Shown here: in pieces, positions 36,967-45,265 of the stretch
Position numbering within the stretch: the first letter of the stretch is position 1
How the letters are laid out: the number at the start of each line of letters is the position of its first letter
Assembly: GCF_006494365.1 (NCBI RefSeq)
Contig: NZ_VHIP01000005.1
Location: forward strand, 296,589-360,588
Source of the DNA: Aestuariibacter sp. GS-14
Lineage (GTDB): Bacteria > Pseudomonadota > Gammaproteobacteria > Enterobacterales > Alteromonadaceae
Length of the DNA: 64,000 nucleotides
Reading direction: 5' to 3'
Program-made: the position numbers and the translations under genes
Notes under the pieces: model-generated
The model's input: only the letters and a program-made list of their open reading frames with translations
What the model was told of the DNA's origin: nothing
Databases searched by the model: none

Positions 36967-37230
36967 ATACCAATTCTTATAGAAGTTTACCCACTCAGCA
37001 ACACTGGCAGGTTTTTTAGCTAGGCTTGGTTGCACAGGTTTGGTGGTGCCAAATCAAGCAAGCGTAACAACGCTAAAAAGCCTGCCAGTGTTGCCCATAG
37101 GGAGTGGCCAAAACGACTTACATCTGTGTTGCGCCCTCCGGACATAGAATGACTATGCCTCGGAGTGCGCGTCGTGATCTAAGTCGTTTTGACTCACTCT
37201 GAGAGGGCAAACTTCTATAAGAATTGGTAT
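36967..37230. mobile_element. MITE-like repeat element with perfect 22-bp terminal inverted repeats
   Basis: The left end (36967-36988) and right end (37209-37230) are exact reverse complements over 22 bp, and the similarity continues inward for about 9 bp with mismatches. The 264-bp element encodes no protein. Inside are inverted repeats: 36997-37020 against 37072-37094 (GCAACACTGGCAGG core), AAAACGACTTA (about 37110-37120) against TAAGTCGTTTT (about 37180-37190), and a hairpin around CATAGAATGACTATG (37143-37157). A second copy of the right end begins at 63926. A non-autonomous element mobilised in trans is the likely nature; the family was not identified. Confidence 0.82.
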
Positions 37231-37262
37231 AAGTCAGTTCAGGTAAATAGGGTATGCTTCAG

Positions 37263-38861
37263 CTAGCGGCTTGCCGCCGAAGCCACCACATCCAAGCGCG
37301 CTTTCCATGGGTCAACGCCATGGCTACCCTCGCCTGCGCGGTTAAAGTCCATCATATTGGACGTAGCCGGCTCAAAGGCTTGCCAGGTAGCCAGACCTTC
37401 GCCATTTGGATTCCCCGTTTTAGCAAAGTTAGCTACGTACTGGTGGATCATGTTCGACGTAGCAGCGTCTTTAGGGGTGAGTGCCGAACCGTATTTTGCA
37501 TCCACGGTTTGAAAGAAAAACGGGATATCAGACGCGTGCGCGGCACCGGGTTCGTTACTCAGTGATTCCGCCACGTAACCAAAACGGTAGTAATAGGCCT
37601 GGTGGCCTAGCTTGGTCATATTGGTGGCAACAAATCTAGCCGGCTCCTGCATCATGCGATCCTGCCCGGCCATATAACCCACCAATTGCAGAGGCGCGTC
37701 ACCCGTTGGGTCGTAAGCAGCTTCGGCGGCTTGGGCAAACTCACCGTAAGAGGCAAATAAACTGGCTTTGTCGGGGAATGCGTTAAAGCCAATGTCCATA
37801 CTGGTTGCGCCTACCATCACATCTATGTCGGCAACCGTGGCATTTTCCAGTGCCGTTTGGATACTACCGGTGATCAGTTCGCCGTCTTGTACCGGGCCTC
37901 CCACGTAAGTGGTTTTTCCGCCCGCAGGTGGTGCAAACATGCTTGCCAGGTTATAGCCGTCTACTACGCTCTCGCCACTTAACTCACGCAATGCCGCCAG
38001 TGCTTCAGCGCCTGATGTGCTGATGCCTTTGGCCTCGGCAAAGTTTTCACCAATGGCTTCAGCCGATTGCTCACCCGCTTCTGCTTTGCTGAGCACTCTG
38101 CGCTGCGTTAACGAGCGACCGCCACCCGACATGATCACCGCGCGCTGGAACAATCCTTTCGCTGGTGCAGTTTGCATCATGGTTAACACCGAATCGCCAC
38201 CGGCAGATTCACCCATAATGGTTACGTTTGAAGGGTCGCCTCCGAAGGCAGCAATATTATTTCTTACCCAATGAAGCGCAGTAACCTGATCCATCACGGC
38301 AAAGTTAGCCGTGGGCTCGTTATTGGCTTTTGCTTCCTCGGTGAGCGCTGGATGCGCAAAGAAGCCAAATCGACCCAGCCGGTAGTTAAAGCTCACAAAA
38401 ATGACGCCGTTTTCGGCAAAGTGCTCACCGTTGTACACCGCTGGCGATGCACCACCGTTTACGTAACCACCACCGTAAATCCAAACCAGTACTGGCGTTT
38501 TTTCAGTGGCATTGGCAGGTTTCCACACGTTTACGTATAAACAATCTTCAGCTGGGGTTTTGCCCAACGGAGCAGCATCGCTAGGGAAAGGTAACTGCAT
38601 ACAGTCGTTGCCATAATCACTGGCATCCAGTACACCTTGCCATGGCTGTACTGCTTGAGGGGCCCGCCAGCGCAAGTCACCCACCGGCGGCGCTGCAAAA
38701 GGAATCCCTTTAAATGCGATAACCTGATCGGATTTTACGCCTTGTACTGTGCCGCCGCTTACGGTTACCTGTGCCGGATCGACTTTTTCGCCACAGCCGC
38801 TTAACGACAACGCCATGACACATCCCAAAACGAGTTTCCGCCCTGATACCTGAAGTTTCAT
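37263..38861 (-). CDS. Type-B carboxylesterase lipoprotein
   Basis: A 532-residue alpha/beta hydrolase. The signal peptide has a lipobox (LSLSGC), so a lipid-anchored protein is expected. Catalytic features of the carboxylesterase/cholinesterase family are EDCLYVNVWKP, the oxyanion hole WIYGGGYVNGG, the nucleophile elbow GESAGGDSV and the His in PGAAHASDIPFFF. It hydrolyses carboxylic esters; the natural substrate is unknown. ATG 38861 is used rather than 38945 because AGGA lies 8 nt before it and the lipoprotein signal then starts the protein. It lies beside the repeat element. Confidence 0.92.
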   Translation of the reverse strand: MKLQVSGRKLVLGCVMALSLSGCGEKVDPAQVTVSGGTVQGVKSDQVIAFKGIPFAAPPVGDLRWRAPQAVQPWQGVLDASDYGNDCMQLPFPSDAAPLGKTPAEDCLYVNVWKPANATEKTPVLVWIYGGGYVNGGASPAVYNGEHFAENGVIFVSFNYRLGRFGFFAHPALTEEAKANNEPTANFAVMDQVTALHWVRNNIAAFGGDPSNVTIMGESAGGDSVLTMMQTAPAKGLFQRAVIMSGGGRSLTQRRVLSKAEAGEQSAEAIGENFAEAKGISTSGAEALAALRELSGESVVDGYNLASMFAPPAGGKTTYVGGPVQDGELITGSIQTALENATVADIDVMVGATSMDIGFNAFPDKASLFASYGEFAQAAEAAYDPTGDAPLQLVGYMAGQDRMMQEPARFVATNMTKLGHQAYYYRFGYVAESLSNEPGAAHASDIPFFFQTVDAKYGSALTPKDAATSNMIHQYVANFAKTGNPNGEGLATWQAFEPATSNMMDFNRAGEGSHGVDPWKARLDVVASAASR

Positions 38862-39054
38862 AGTGATTCCTTTTTTATGGCAACGTTTATATTTGTTATG
38901 TGAGCTAACAAACTGACACAAATACGCACAAAACGGAATACACAAAACACTGAAGATATGTTGTTTTTTGTAATGCGCCCCATGCCCGGAACAAATACAT
39001 ACCGGCGATGGGAATGCTTCAAGGCGAAGAAAAGGATAACCGCAGGAGGGAAAA

Positions 39055-39080
39055 ACTAAGAAGGCAGTTGCCTTCTTAGT
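39055..39080 (-). terminator. Terminator of the peroxiredoxin gene
   Basis: Perfect 12-bp stem (ACTAAGAAGGCA / TGCCTTCTTAGT) with a 2-nt gap. On the minus strand it is followed by TTTTT, 13 nt after the peroxiredoxin stop. Confidence 0.9.
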
Positions 39081-39092
39081 ATAAGAGATGTG

Positions 39093-39566
39093 TTACAGGT
39101 TCTTCAGCATGGTTTCAGCATCGCTCACTTCAAAGCGACCCGGATCTTCAACAAAAATCTTCACCACTTCGCCGTCTTCCACCAGCATGGAGTAACGCAC
39201 TGAACGGGTACCACCAAAATCACTGGTATTCATATCCATGCCAACGCTTTTGGTGAAAAAGGCATTGCCATCGGCCAGCATTAATATTTCTTCGGCGTTA
39301 GAGGCTTTGCCCCAAGCGTCCATTACGTAGGCATCGTTTACACTCAGGCACACAATGGTATCTACACCTTTGGCTTTAATTTTATCAGCTAATGCCACAT
39401 AGCCAGGTAAATGCGCCTGGGAACAAGTTGGTGTAAACGCACCCGGTACAGCAAATAATACAACGCGTTTTCCGCCGAAAACTTCGTTAGTACGGGCGTC
39501 GGTCATTTTGCCATCTTTAATGTAACCAAATGACACTTCAGGTAAAGTACTTCCCACTTCAATCAT
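39093..39566 (-). CDS. Peroxiredoxin, Prx5 type
   Basis: A 157-residue thiol peroxidase that reduces hydrogen and alkyl peroxides in the cytoplasm. The peroxidatic Cys is in VPGAFTPTCSQAHLPGY, the Prx5 signature, and a second Cys in TIVCLSVND may resolve it. The length fits the single-domain form without a fused glutaredoxin. ATG 39566 has GGGAG just upstream; the longer frame to 39614 lacks support. It is followed by a strong terminator. Confidence 0.95.
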   Translation of the reverse strand: MIEVGSTLPEVSFGYIKDGKMTDARTNEVFGGKRVVLFAVPGAFTPTCSQAHLPGYVALADKIKAKGVDTIVCLSVNDAYVMDAWGKASNAEEILMLADGNAFFTKSVGMDMNTSDFGGTRSVRYSMLVEDGEVVKIFVEDPGRFEVSDAETMLKNL

Positions 39567-39650
39567 GCTTGTCTCCCAAGTAATAGAGTTATAGTGGCAA
39601 TGCCGTTGCAGCAACGGCCATAAATTGTTCTAAATACTATAACAGCATAG

Positions 39651-40418
39651 TTAAACATTGATATATACATCAAATCGATGTTTTTTGCTGCTAATGGCCA
39701 TGGAAGGTTTGGTTTGCGCCAAAAATGGAGCGCTGTTGGGGCGCTTTACCACCACACGCTTTAACGCAATGGCCTGAGCAGCGGGTAGCAGTGCGTCTGC
39801 ATCGGCGTCCGGGCCCAGTAATTCCTGAAAAACACGCATTTCCTTTTTCACTAACGCCGATTTTTTCCTATGCGGAAACATCGGGTCCAGATATACCGCA
39901 TCCACACTCCCCTTGGGATGAGTTAGCATGTATTCGGCGCTATTGGCGTGAACCAATTGAAAACGGGATGCAAGTACGGGTTCCTGAAGTGCCAGCCTAC
40001 GCAGGCCATCGGCCAACAAGGCGTATACCACCGCCGAACGTTCAACCAGGGTGACATTTGCACCTAACGCAGCCAGCACGAATGCATCACGGCCAAGGCC
40101 CGGCGTGGCATCAAGCACATTGAGGTGCTGACCATTCTTTATGCCAATGGCTTTTGCAATGGGCTCTTTACTGCCCCCGCCATGCGCCCGCCGGTACTGG
40201 CTTTGGCCAGACAAGAAATCAACTTTTACACCAACACTTTTGGCATCACTTGCGTCGTTTAGCACCAGACAGTCGTCTGCCAGATGCAGTTGCAATGGTG
40301 CATCACTGTGTTGTGTAACGGTGATCCCTGCTTGTTGCACTATAGCAAGTACGGCGTGTTCAGTAGCGCTGGGCGCAGCTTGATTGTCGAAAATAAAGGG
40401 TAAATCAGGCATGACCAT
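39651..40418 (-). CDS. rsmJ: 16S rRNA m2G1516 methyltransferase RsmJ
   Basis: A 255-residue SAM-dependent methyltransferase acting on the small-subunit rRNA. It shows DATPGLGRDAFVLAALG (SAM motif I), LVERSAVVYALLADGL and the family's YLDPMFPHRKKSALVKKEMR, plus an RRAHGGG segment before the SAM site. Two starts are possible, ATG 40418 and ATG 40412, both after AAGGAG; the longer is given. The gene overlaps the end of recG by 14 nt, so translation is probably coupled. Confidence 0.95.
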   Translation of the reverse strand: MVMPDLPFIFDNQAAPSATEHAVLAIVQQAGITVTQHSDAPLQLHLADDCLVLNDASDAKSVGVKVDFLSGQSQYRRAHGGGSKEPIAKAIGIKNGQHLNVLDATPGLGRDAFVLAALGANVTLVERSAVVYALLADGLRRLALQEPVLASRFQLVHANSAEYMLTHPKGSVDAVYLDPMFPHRKKSALVKKEMRVFQELLGPDADADALLPAAQAIALKRVVVKRPNSAPFLAQTKPSMAISSKKHRFDVYINV

Positions 40419-42486
40419 ATTGCTCCTTATGACCAATCCAGCGATTAATGATGGCCTGCGCATGAGCTGGATACTCCTGCCACAGCTTCACAGCAATGTG
40501 CTGTACCTGCGGAATGAGCTGGGCGTCGCGCACCAGATCGGCAATTTTTAACTCAGCCATACCGGTTTGACGGGTGCCCATAAGTTCTCCGGGGCCGCGA
40601 ATCTCCAAATCCCGCTGCGCGATATAAAAGCCGTCGTTAGACTCCCGCAATACTGCCAATCGCTTGGTTGCTGTTTTCGATAGTGGGCTTTGATACATCA
40701 GTACACAATGGCTTTCTACCGCGCCACGCCCTACTCGCCCTCGTAGCTGGTGTAACTGAGCTAACCCAAGGCGCTCGGGGTTTTCAATGATCATCAGGCT
40801 GGCATTGGGTACATCCACACCTACTTCAATTACCGTGGTGGCTACTAGTAAATCCAGCTCACCCGATTTAAACGCATCCATTACCGCTAACTTTTCTGCG
40901 GCCTTTAAGCGGCCGTGTACCAGACCTACATTTAAGTCGGGCAGGGCGGTCTTAAGGATTACAGCGGTGTCTTCTGCTGCCTGACACTGCAGTACTTCGG
41001 ATTCATCAATCAGCGTACACACCCAATACGCCTGACGCCCCTGCTCGCCGCAGGCTTCCCGTACCCGTTCAATCACATCGCCGCGCCGGGTATCAGGCAG
41101 GGCCACGGTTTTTACCGGCGTGCGCCCGGGTGGTAATTCATCAATCACCGAGGTATCCAAATCAGCGTAAGCTGTCATGGCCAGCGTGCGGGGAATGGGG
41201 GTAGCGGTCATAATTAACTGATGCGGAAAACGCCCTTGTGCTTCGCCTTTTTCGCGCAGTGCCAGTCGCTGATGCACACCAAAGCGATGCTGCTCGTCAA
41301 CAATTACCAGCGCCAGTTGGCTATACGTTACCTGCTCCTGAAAAATCGCATGGGTGCCTACCAGCATTTGAATCGTGCCGTTGGCGAGGTTTTCCAGCAC
41401 TTGCTCGCGCGCTTTGCCTTTTAATTTACCTGCCAGCCAGCCCACCTGAATCCCCAGAGGCTCCAGCCATTGGCTGAAGTTATTGGCGTGTTGCTCGGCC
41501 AACAGCTCAGTCGGCGCCATAAGGGCTACCTGATACCCCGCGCCAATTGCCGACAGCGCGGCCAGTGCGGCCACCAGGGTTTTACCCGACCCCACATCGC
41601 CCTGCACCAGACGCATCATTGGCCGTGGCTGTCGCATATCCTGTTGAATATCCGCTACCACCCGCTGCTGTGCACCGGTAGGTGAAAACGGTAGGTTGCC
41701 GAGAAGTTTATTGATCAGGGCATTGTCGACGCTGATAGCAATTCCGGGTTGCGCGTCGCTTTGTTGGCGAATTTTCAGCACGCTTAAATGCTGAGCCAGT
41801 AACTCTTCCAGAATCAAACGCATTTGCGCGGGATGCTTACCGTCTTCCAATTGCTCTACGGCGACACTGGGCGGCGGACGATGAACAAGCTTTAACGCAT
41901 CGGCCAGACTCACCTGTTGGCTGTACATACCGTCAGGTAACAAGTCATTGAGTGCGCCTTGATCCAGCATAGCCAGCGCCTGTTCAGTTAGGTTGCGCAG
42001 AGTAAGTTGTTTCACACCTTCGGTGGTGGGGTACACCGGGGTTAAGGTTTCTTCCAGTTCTTCGGTATCGGCTTCGATGAGTTTAAATTCCGGGTGCATC
42101 ATTTCCAGCCCCCATTTGCCGGTACGGATTTCACCAAAGCAACGCAGTTCATTGCCGGGTGTCATCATATTGCGTTGCAACGCCCCGAAGTGAAAAAAAC
42201 GCAGGGTAATGGTGCCGGTGCCATCGCTAAGCTTCACCACCAGCATGCGCTTTTTTCCGTACTGGATATCGGCCGACATTACCTCACCCAGAATGCTAAC
42301 GTGAGTAAATGGCCGGCAATCGCCGATAGTGTAAATGCGCGTGCGATCCTCGTAGCGGGATGGCAAATGAAACAGCACATCCTGCACGGTATTTAAGCCT
42401 ATTTTCGCGAGTTTTTCTGCGACTTTTGCGCCCACGCCTTTGAGTTGTGTAATAGGTAGCGTGGCAAGCGACTCTTCCGCTCGCAT
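40405..42486 (-). CDS. recG: ATP-dependent DNA helicase RecG
   Basis: A 693-residue branch-migration helicase that remodels stalled forks and Holliday junctions. A wedge/OB domain spans about 1-240 (LKGVGAKVAEKLAKIGL, FHLPSRYEDRT). The helicase core has Walker A LVQGDVGSGKT, the DEQH box IVDEQHRFGVHQR, motif III MTATPIPRTLA, and motifs V-VI VATTVIEVGVDVPNA and HQLRGRVGRG. Length is the norm. It leads the recG-rsmJ pair and is divergent from a PaiB-like gene. Confidence 0.98.
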   Translation of the reverse strand: MRAEESLATLPITQLKGVGAKVAEKLAKIGLNTVQDVLFHLPSRYEDRTRIYTIGDCRPFTHVSILGEVMSADIQYGKKRMLVVKLSDGTGTITLRFFHFGALQRNMMTPGNELRCFGEIRTGKWGLEMMHPEFKLIEADTEELEETLTPVYPTTEGVKQLTLRNLTEQALAMLDQGALNDLLPDGMYSQQVSLADALKLVHRPPPSVAVEQLEDGKHPAQMRLILEELLAQHLSVLKIRQQSDAQPGIAISVDNALINKLLGNLPFSPTGAQQRVVADIQQDMRQPRPMMRLVQGDVGSGKTLVAALAALSAIGAGYQVALMAPTELLAEQHANNFSQWLEPLGIQVGWLAGKLKGKAREQVLENLANGTIQMLVGTHAIFQEQVTYSQLALVIVDEQHRFGVHQRLALREKGEAQGRFPHQLIMTATPIPRTLAMTAYADLDTSVIDELPPGRTPVKTVALPDTRRGDVIERVREACGEQGRQAYWVCTLIDESEVLQCQAAEDTAVILKTALPDLNVGLVHGRLKAAEKLAVMDAFKSGELDLLVATTVIEVGVDVPNASLMIIENPERLGLAQLHQLRGRVGRGAVESHCVLMYQSPLSKTATKRLAVLRESNDGFYIAQRDLEIRGPGELMGTRQTGMAELKIADLVRDAQLIPQVQHIAVKLWQEYPAHAQAIINRWIGHKEQYGHA

Positions 42487-42704
42487 AATAATAAGTATTC
42501 CTTCCTGTATTTATAGACAGCAGTGTAATTCAAGCCCAGGCGCAATGCGAGCCTGAATCCCCGCTGTTCGCAGTAAGTGCCGGATTACCTGCCAATTCAC
42601 AGGCACAATACGAACAAATGCGCCGTTTCTGTACTGTATGAAGGTAGCGTTTTACCTGTGGGTATGGTGATATATTGCTCCATGACTGATGAAAGGAATA
42701 TCCG

Positions 42705-43322
42705 ATGTTTGTGCCCGCCCCGTTTGCGTTTAAAGAACAACACGAGCAACTGGCGTTTATTGATGAGTATGCTTTTGCGGTGCTGGTAAGCCAGGATATG
42801 CAGGCCACCCACATTCCATTGCTGGCGCGCCAGGAGGGTGATGATTTAGTACTGGAAGGGCATGTGGCGCGAGCCAACCCACATTGGAAACAGCTGAATA
42901 ACACTGAAGCTTTAGCCGTGTTCGCGGGTCCTCACGCCTATATTTCGCCAACCTGGTATGCCAGCGCACCCAATGTCCCTACCTGGAATTATGTTGCCGT
43001 GCATGCCAAGGGCTACCTTAACGCAATGGATGATGCCTCAACCCTGGATGTAATAGACCGTATCATGGATAAATTTGAACCCGCTATGGCCCGCCCGACT
43101 GCCGGTACCGACCAAGCAGATTATCAGCAAAAACTGCTGCGTGGTATTGTGGGAATTCAGCTCAAAGTAACATCGCTTCAAGGGGTGAGAAAACTGGGGC
43201 AACACAAATCGGCAGATGACAAAGCCGGTGTCTACAGCGGATTGCGGAACACGGGTCGTCACGATGCGCTGGATTTAGTGGATTACATGCAGCGCAATAA
43301 CATTGCCTGCCCTCAGGATTAG
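42705..43322 (+). CDS. PaiB-like FMN-binding protein
   Basis: A 205-residue protein of the family named after Bacillus PaiB. It opens MFVPAPFAFKEQHEQLAFID and shows HIPLLARQEGDDLVLEGHVARANP, FAGPHAYISPTWYAS and VPTWNYVAVHAKG, the conserved flavin-binding segments. PaiB was described as a negative regulator of sporulation and protease genes, but the fold is that of a flavin reductase-like split barrel, so an enzymatic role is possible. RBS AAGGAAT precedes the ATG. It is monocistronic between convergent and divergent genes. Confidence 0.92.
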   Translation: MFVPAPFAFKEQHEQLAFIDEYAFAVLVSQDMQATHIPLLARQEGDDLVLEGHVARANPHWKQLNNTEALAVFAGPHAYISPTWYASAPNVPTWNYVAVHAKGYLNAMDDASTLDVIDRIMDKFEPAMARPTAGTDQADYQQKLLRGIVGIQLKVTSLQGVRKLGQHKSADDKAGVYSGLRNTGRHDALDLVDYMQRNNIACPQD

Positions 43323-43370
43323 CTTGCGAGTGTTAGCGGGTGAGATTTGCTCCTTAGATTTGGCCCTGAG

Positions 43371-43400
43371 AATCAGCCGGGCCGCATAGCCCGGCTGATT
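43371..43400. terminator. Bidirectional terminator hairpin
   Basis: Perfect 11-bp stem AATCAGCCGGG / CCCGGCTGATT with an 8-nt loop, between the convergent PaiB-like and peroxiredoxin-like genes. No T-tract follows. Confidence 0.7.
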
Positions 43401-43426
43401 CGCCGTGTGCTCCTTGGCTGTTAACC

Positions 43427-44053
43427 CTAGTCAGCCAGCACTTTAGCGACACTCAGGATAAGCGCTGCCGATGGACGCACCTTAAAATCAGGGTTTACGT
43501 AGCTGAATTCCACTACGCCCTGCTGATTCACTATAAACACACCAGGTGCGGGTAATACAGCATTACCATCTGCGTCTGTCGCCAGATTGATGTTATTGGC
43601 GGCATAGCGCATTTGCGTCACTTTATCCACGTGGAAAGCCAAGCCGAATTCGCGGATCGCATTGAGTGCGGTATCAGACAGTTGAATAACTTGCATCTCG
43701 GTATTGAGTGCCTGCTTTTGCAAGTTCGCAGGGGTTTCTGGCGAGATAGCTAAGATTTGATAACCGAGTGCAACAATCTCCCGTTCAACCGTTTGCAGTT
43801 CAGCAAACTGTCGGTTGCAATAGGGGCACCAGCCACCTCGATAAAACAGGATCACCGTAGGCTTTTGCATAGTCAGCCCAGCCAGGCTGACCGGCGTACC
43901 GTCGGCCAGATTAACGGTAACATTTGGAATGGTCATGCCGTTCAACAGCGGCCTTACCGCATCGGCCTCTGGCGCGATATCGCGCGGCTGGGCAATCGAT
44001 GAACAGGAAACAAGCACACTTATAAAGAGCGCAGAAATAAGTAGTAAACGCAT
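43427..44053 (-). CDS. Peroxiredoxin-like thioredoxin-fold lipoprotein
   Basis: A 208-residue exported AhpC/TSA-family protein. The signal peptide contains a likely lipobox (VLVSC, Cys17). The thioredoxin fold carries FYRGGWCPYCNRQFAEL, a CxxC site at the end of the first helix as in peroxiredoxin-like proteins, and later NPDFKVRPSAALIL. It probably reduces peroxides or disulfides in the periplasm. No second fused domain is seen. The TrmH terminator lies between its start and the trmH stop, so it has its own promoter. Confidence 0.88.
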   Translation of the reverse strand: MRLLLISALFISVLVSCSSIAQPRDIAPEADAVRPLLNGMTIPNVTVNLADGTPVSLAGLTMQKPTVILFYRGGWCPYCNRQFAELQTVEREIVALGYQILAISPETPANLQKQALNTEMQVIQLSDTALNAIREFGLAFHVDKVTQMRYAANNINLATDADGNAVLPAPGVFIVNQQGVVEFSYVNPDFKVRPSAALILSVAKVLAD

Positions 44054-44079
44054 TGGGATCTCTCAGTCAGTTAGGTATA

Positions 44080-44105
44080 AAAAAGACCAGCAATGTGGTC
44101 TTTTT
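44080..44105 (-). terminator. Terminator of the trmH end of the operon
   Basis: AAAAAGACCA / TGGTCTTTTT, a perfect 10-bp stem with loop GCAATG. Its outer A and T runs give a U-tract on either strand. It lies 40 nt after the trmH stop. Confidence 0.9.
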
Positions 44106-44144
44106 CTTTCGGGCTGTTTGCCGGTTTTGGCTGAGCGTAAGTTT

Positions 44145-44852
44145 TTATGCGTTGAGCAGCGACTTAAACGCGCTGGTGTTGATATCCATTTTTGCCCACC
44201 AGGCATCGTCAGCAGCAATTTGCCCCCGATCATCAATCACCGGATAGGGCAAATCCCGGCTTCGGCACACTTTCGCCAGCACCGGATAACCGCCTTCAAA
44301 TAAAATGCGCTGACATTCGGCTTCGGTGAGTTGCTGAATCTGGTACATGCCTGCATTCTGACGCTGGCGCTGCGCTTCGTACAGCACCAGAGCCGCAGCT
44401 ACCGACACGTTAAGCGATTGCACCATGCCTACCATGGGGATAACAATTTCTTTATCAGACAGGGCAATGGCTTCATCGGTTGCGCCATATTTCTCCTGAC
44501 CAAACAGAATTGCCGTAGGCCGGGTGTAGTCCACTGCGCGAAAGTCTACAGCCTCGTCAGACAAGTGGGTAACCAGTACCTGCATGTTATTCGCTTTGAG
44601 CGCGCGAATGGCATCGCCCACATTTTGATGGGTGTCTACACCTACCCAACGCTCGCTGCCCATGGCGGTGCCACGGCGAATGCCATAGCGGCTTTCCCAT
44701 ATAGCGTGCACTTTGTGAATACCAATGGCATCACAGGTGCGTACCACCGCCGACACATTGTGCGGCTTGTGGACGTTCTCAAGGCATACTGTCAAATCCG
44801 TCTGACGTTTGGCCAGCATGTTTCTGATACGCTGGTAACGTTCAGGTGTCAT
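44145..44852 (-). CDS. trmH: tRNA Gm18 2'-O-methyltransferase TrmH
   Basis: A 235-residue SPOUT methyltransferase that methylates guanosine 18 of tRNAs. The three knot motifs are present: ENVHKPHNVSAVVRTCDAIG, AILFGQEKYGATDEAI and VIPMVGMVQSLNVSVAAALV. A C-terminal extension (about 165-235), as in enterobacterial TrmH, has ECQRILFEGGYPVLAKVCR. It lies 3 nt after ridA, at the end of the spoT-ridA-trmH string. Confidence 0.96.
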   Translation of the reverse strand: MTPERYQRIRNMLAKRQTDLTVCLENVHKPHNVSAVVRTCDAIGIHKVHAIWESRYGIRRGTAMGSERWVGVDTHQNVGDAIRALKANNMQVLVTHLSDEAVDFRAVDYTRPTAILFGQEKYGATDEAIALSDKEIVIPMVGMVQSLNVSVAAALVLYEAQRQRQNAGMYQIQQLTEAECQRILFEGGYPVLAKVCRSRDLPYPVIDDRGQIAADDAWWAKMDINTSAFKSLLNA

Positions 44853-44855
44853 GAC

Positions 44856-45242
44856 TTACTCCGGCAACTCCATTACGCCATCGATTTCGATTAGCGCATC
44901 TTTCGGCAGTGCTTTAATACCAATTGCCGCGCGAGCCGGGTAGGGCTGAGTGAAGTATTTAGCCATAATTTCGTTTACGGTGGCAAAATTGCTCAGATCC
45001 AACAAGTAGATGTTCACTTTCACCAGGTCGTTGGTTGAACCGCCAGCGGCTTCACAAACCGCTTTGATATTTTCAAATACCTGAGTGGCTTGTTCTGCAA
45101 AATCATCAGACACCAATTGCATGGTTGACGGCACCAGTGGGATCTGGCCAGACAAATAGACCGTGGTACCTGCTTTAACAGCCTGGCTATAAGTGCCAAT
45201 GGCCGCAGGGGCCTTATCGGTTTGAATAATTGACTTAGACAT
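44856..45242 (-). CDS. ridA: RidA family enamine/imine deaminase
   Basis: A 128-residue protein that hydrolyses reactive 2-aminoacrylate and related enamines made by PLP enzymes. Family marks are [47 protein letters not shown] and the Arg/Glu pair in [21 protein letters not shown]. It is inserted between spoT and trmH, 23 nt downstream of spoT, so it is probably cotranscribed with them. This order is common in Alteromonadales and Vibrionales relatives. Confidence 0.96.
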   Translation of the reverse strand: MSKSIIQTDKAPAAIGTYSQAVKAGTTVYLSGQIPLVPSTMQLVSDDFAEQATQVFENIKAVCEAAGGSTNDLVKVNIYLLDLSNFATVNEIMAKYFTQPYPARAAIGIKALPKDALIEIDGVMELPE

Positions 45243-45265
45243 AATGAGTCCTGTGGATAATGGAT

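Noticed and set aside
36954-37262. Insertion sequence with a transposase
   Set aside because: The element has inverted ends but no ORF of useful length, so it is called MITE-like rather than an IS.
44331-44894. 187-codon plus-strand frame across trmH
   Set aside because: It is antisense to trmH, whose three SPOUT motifs are intact; base composition explains the open frame.
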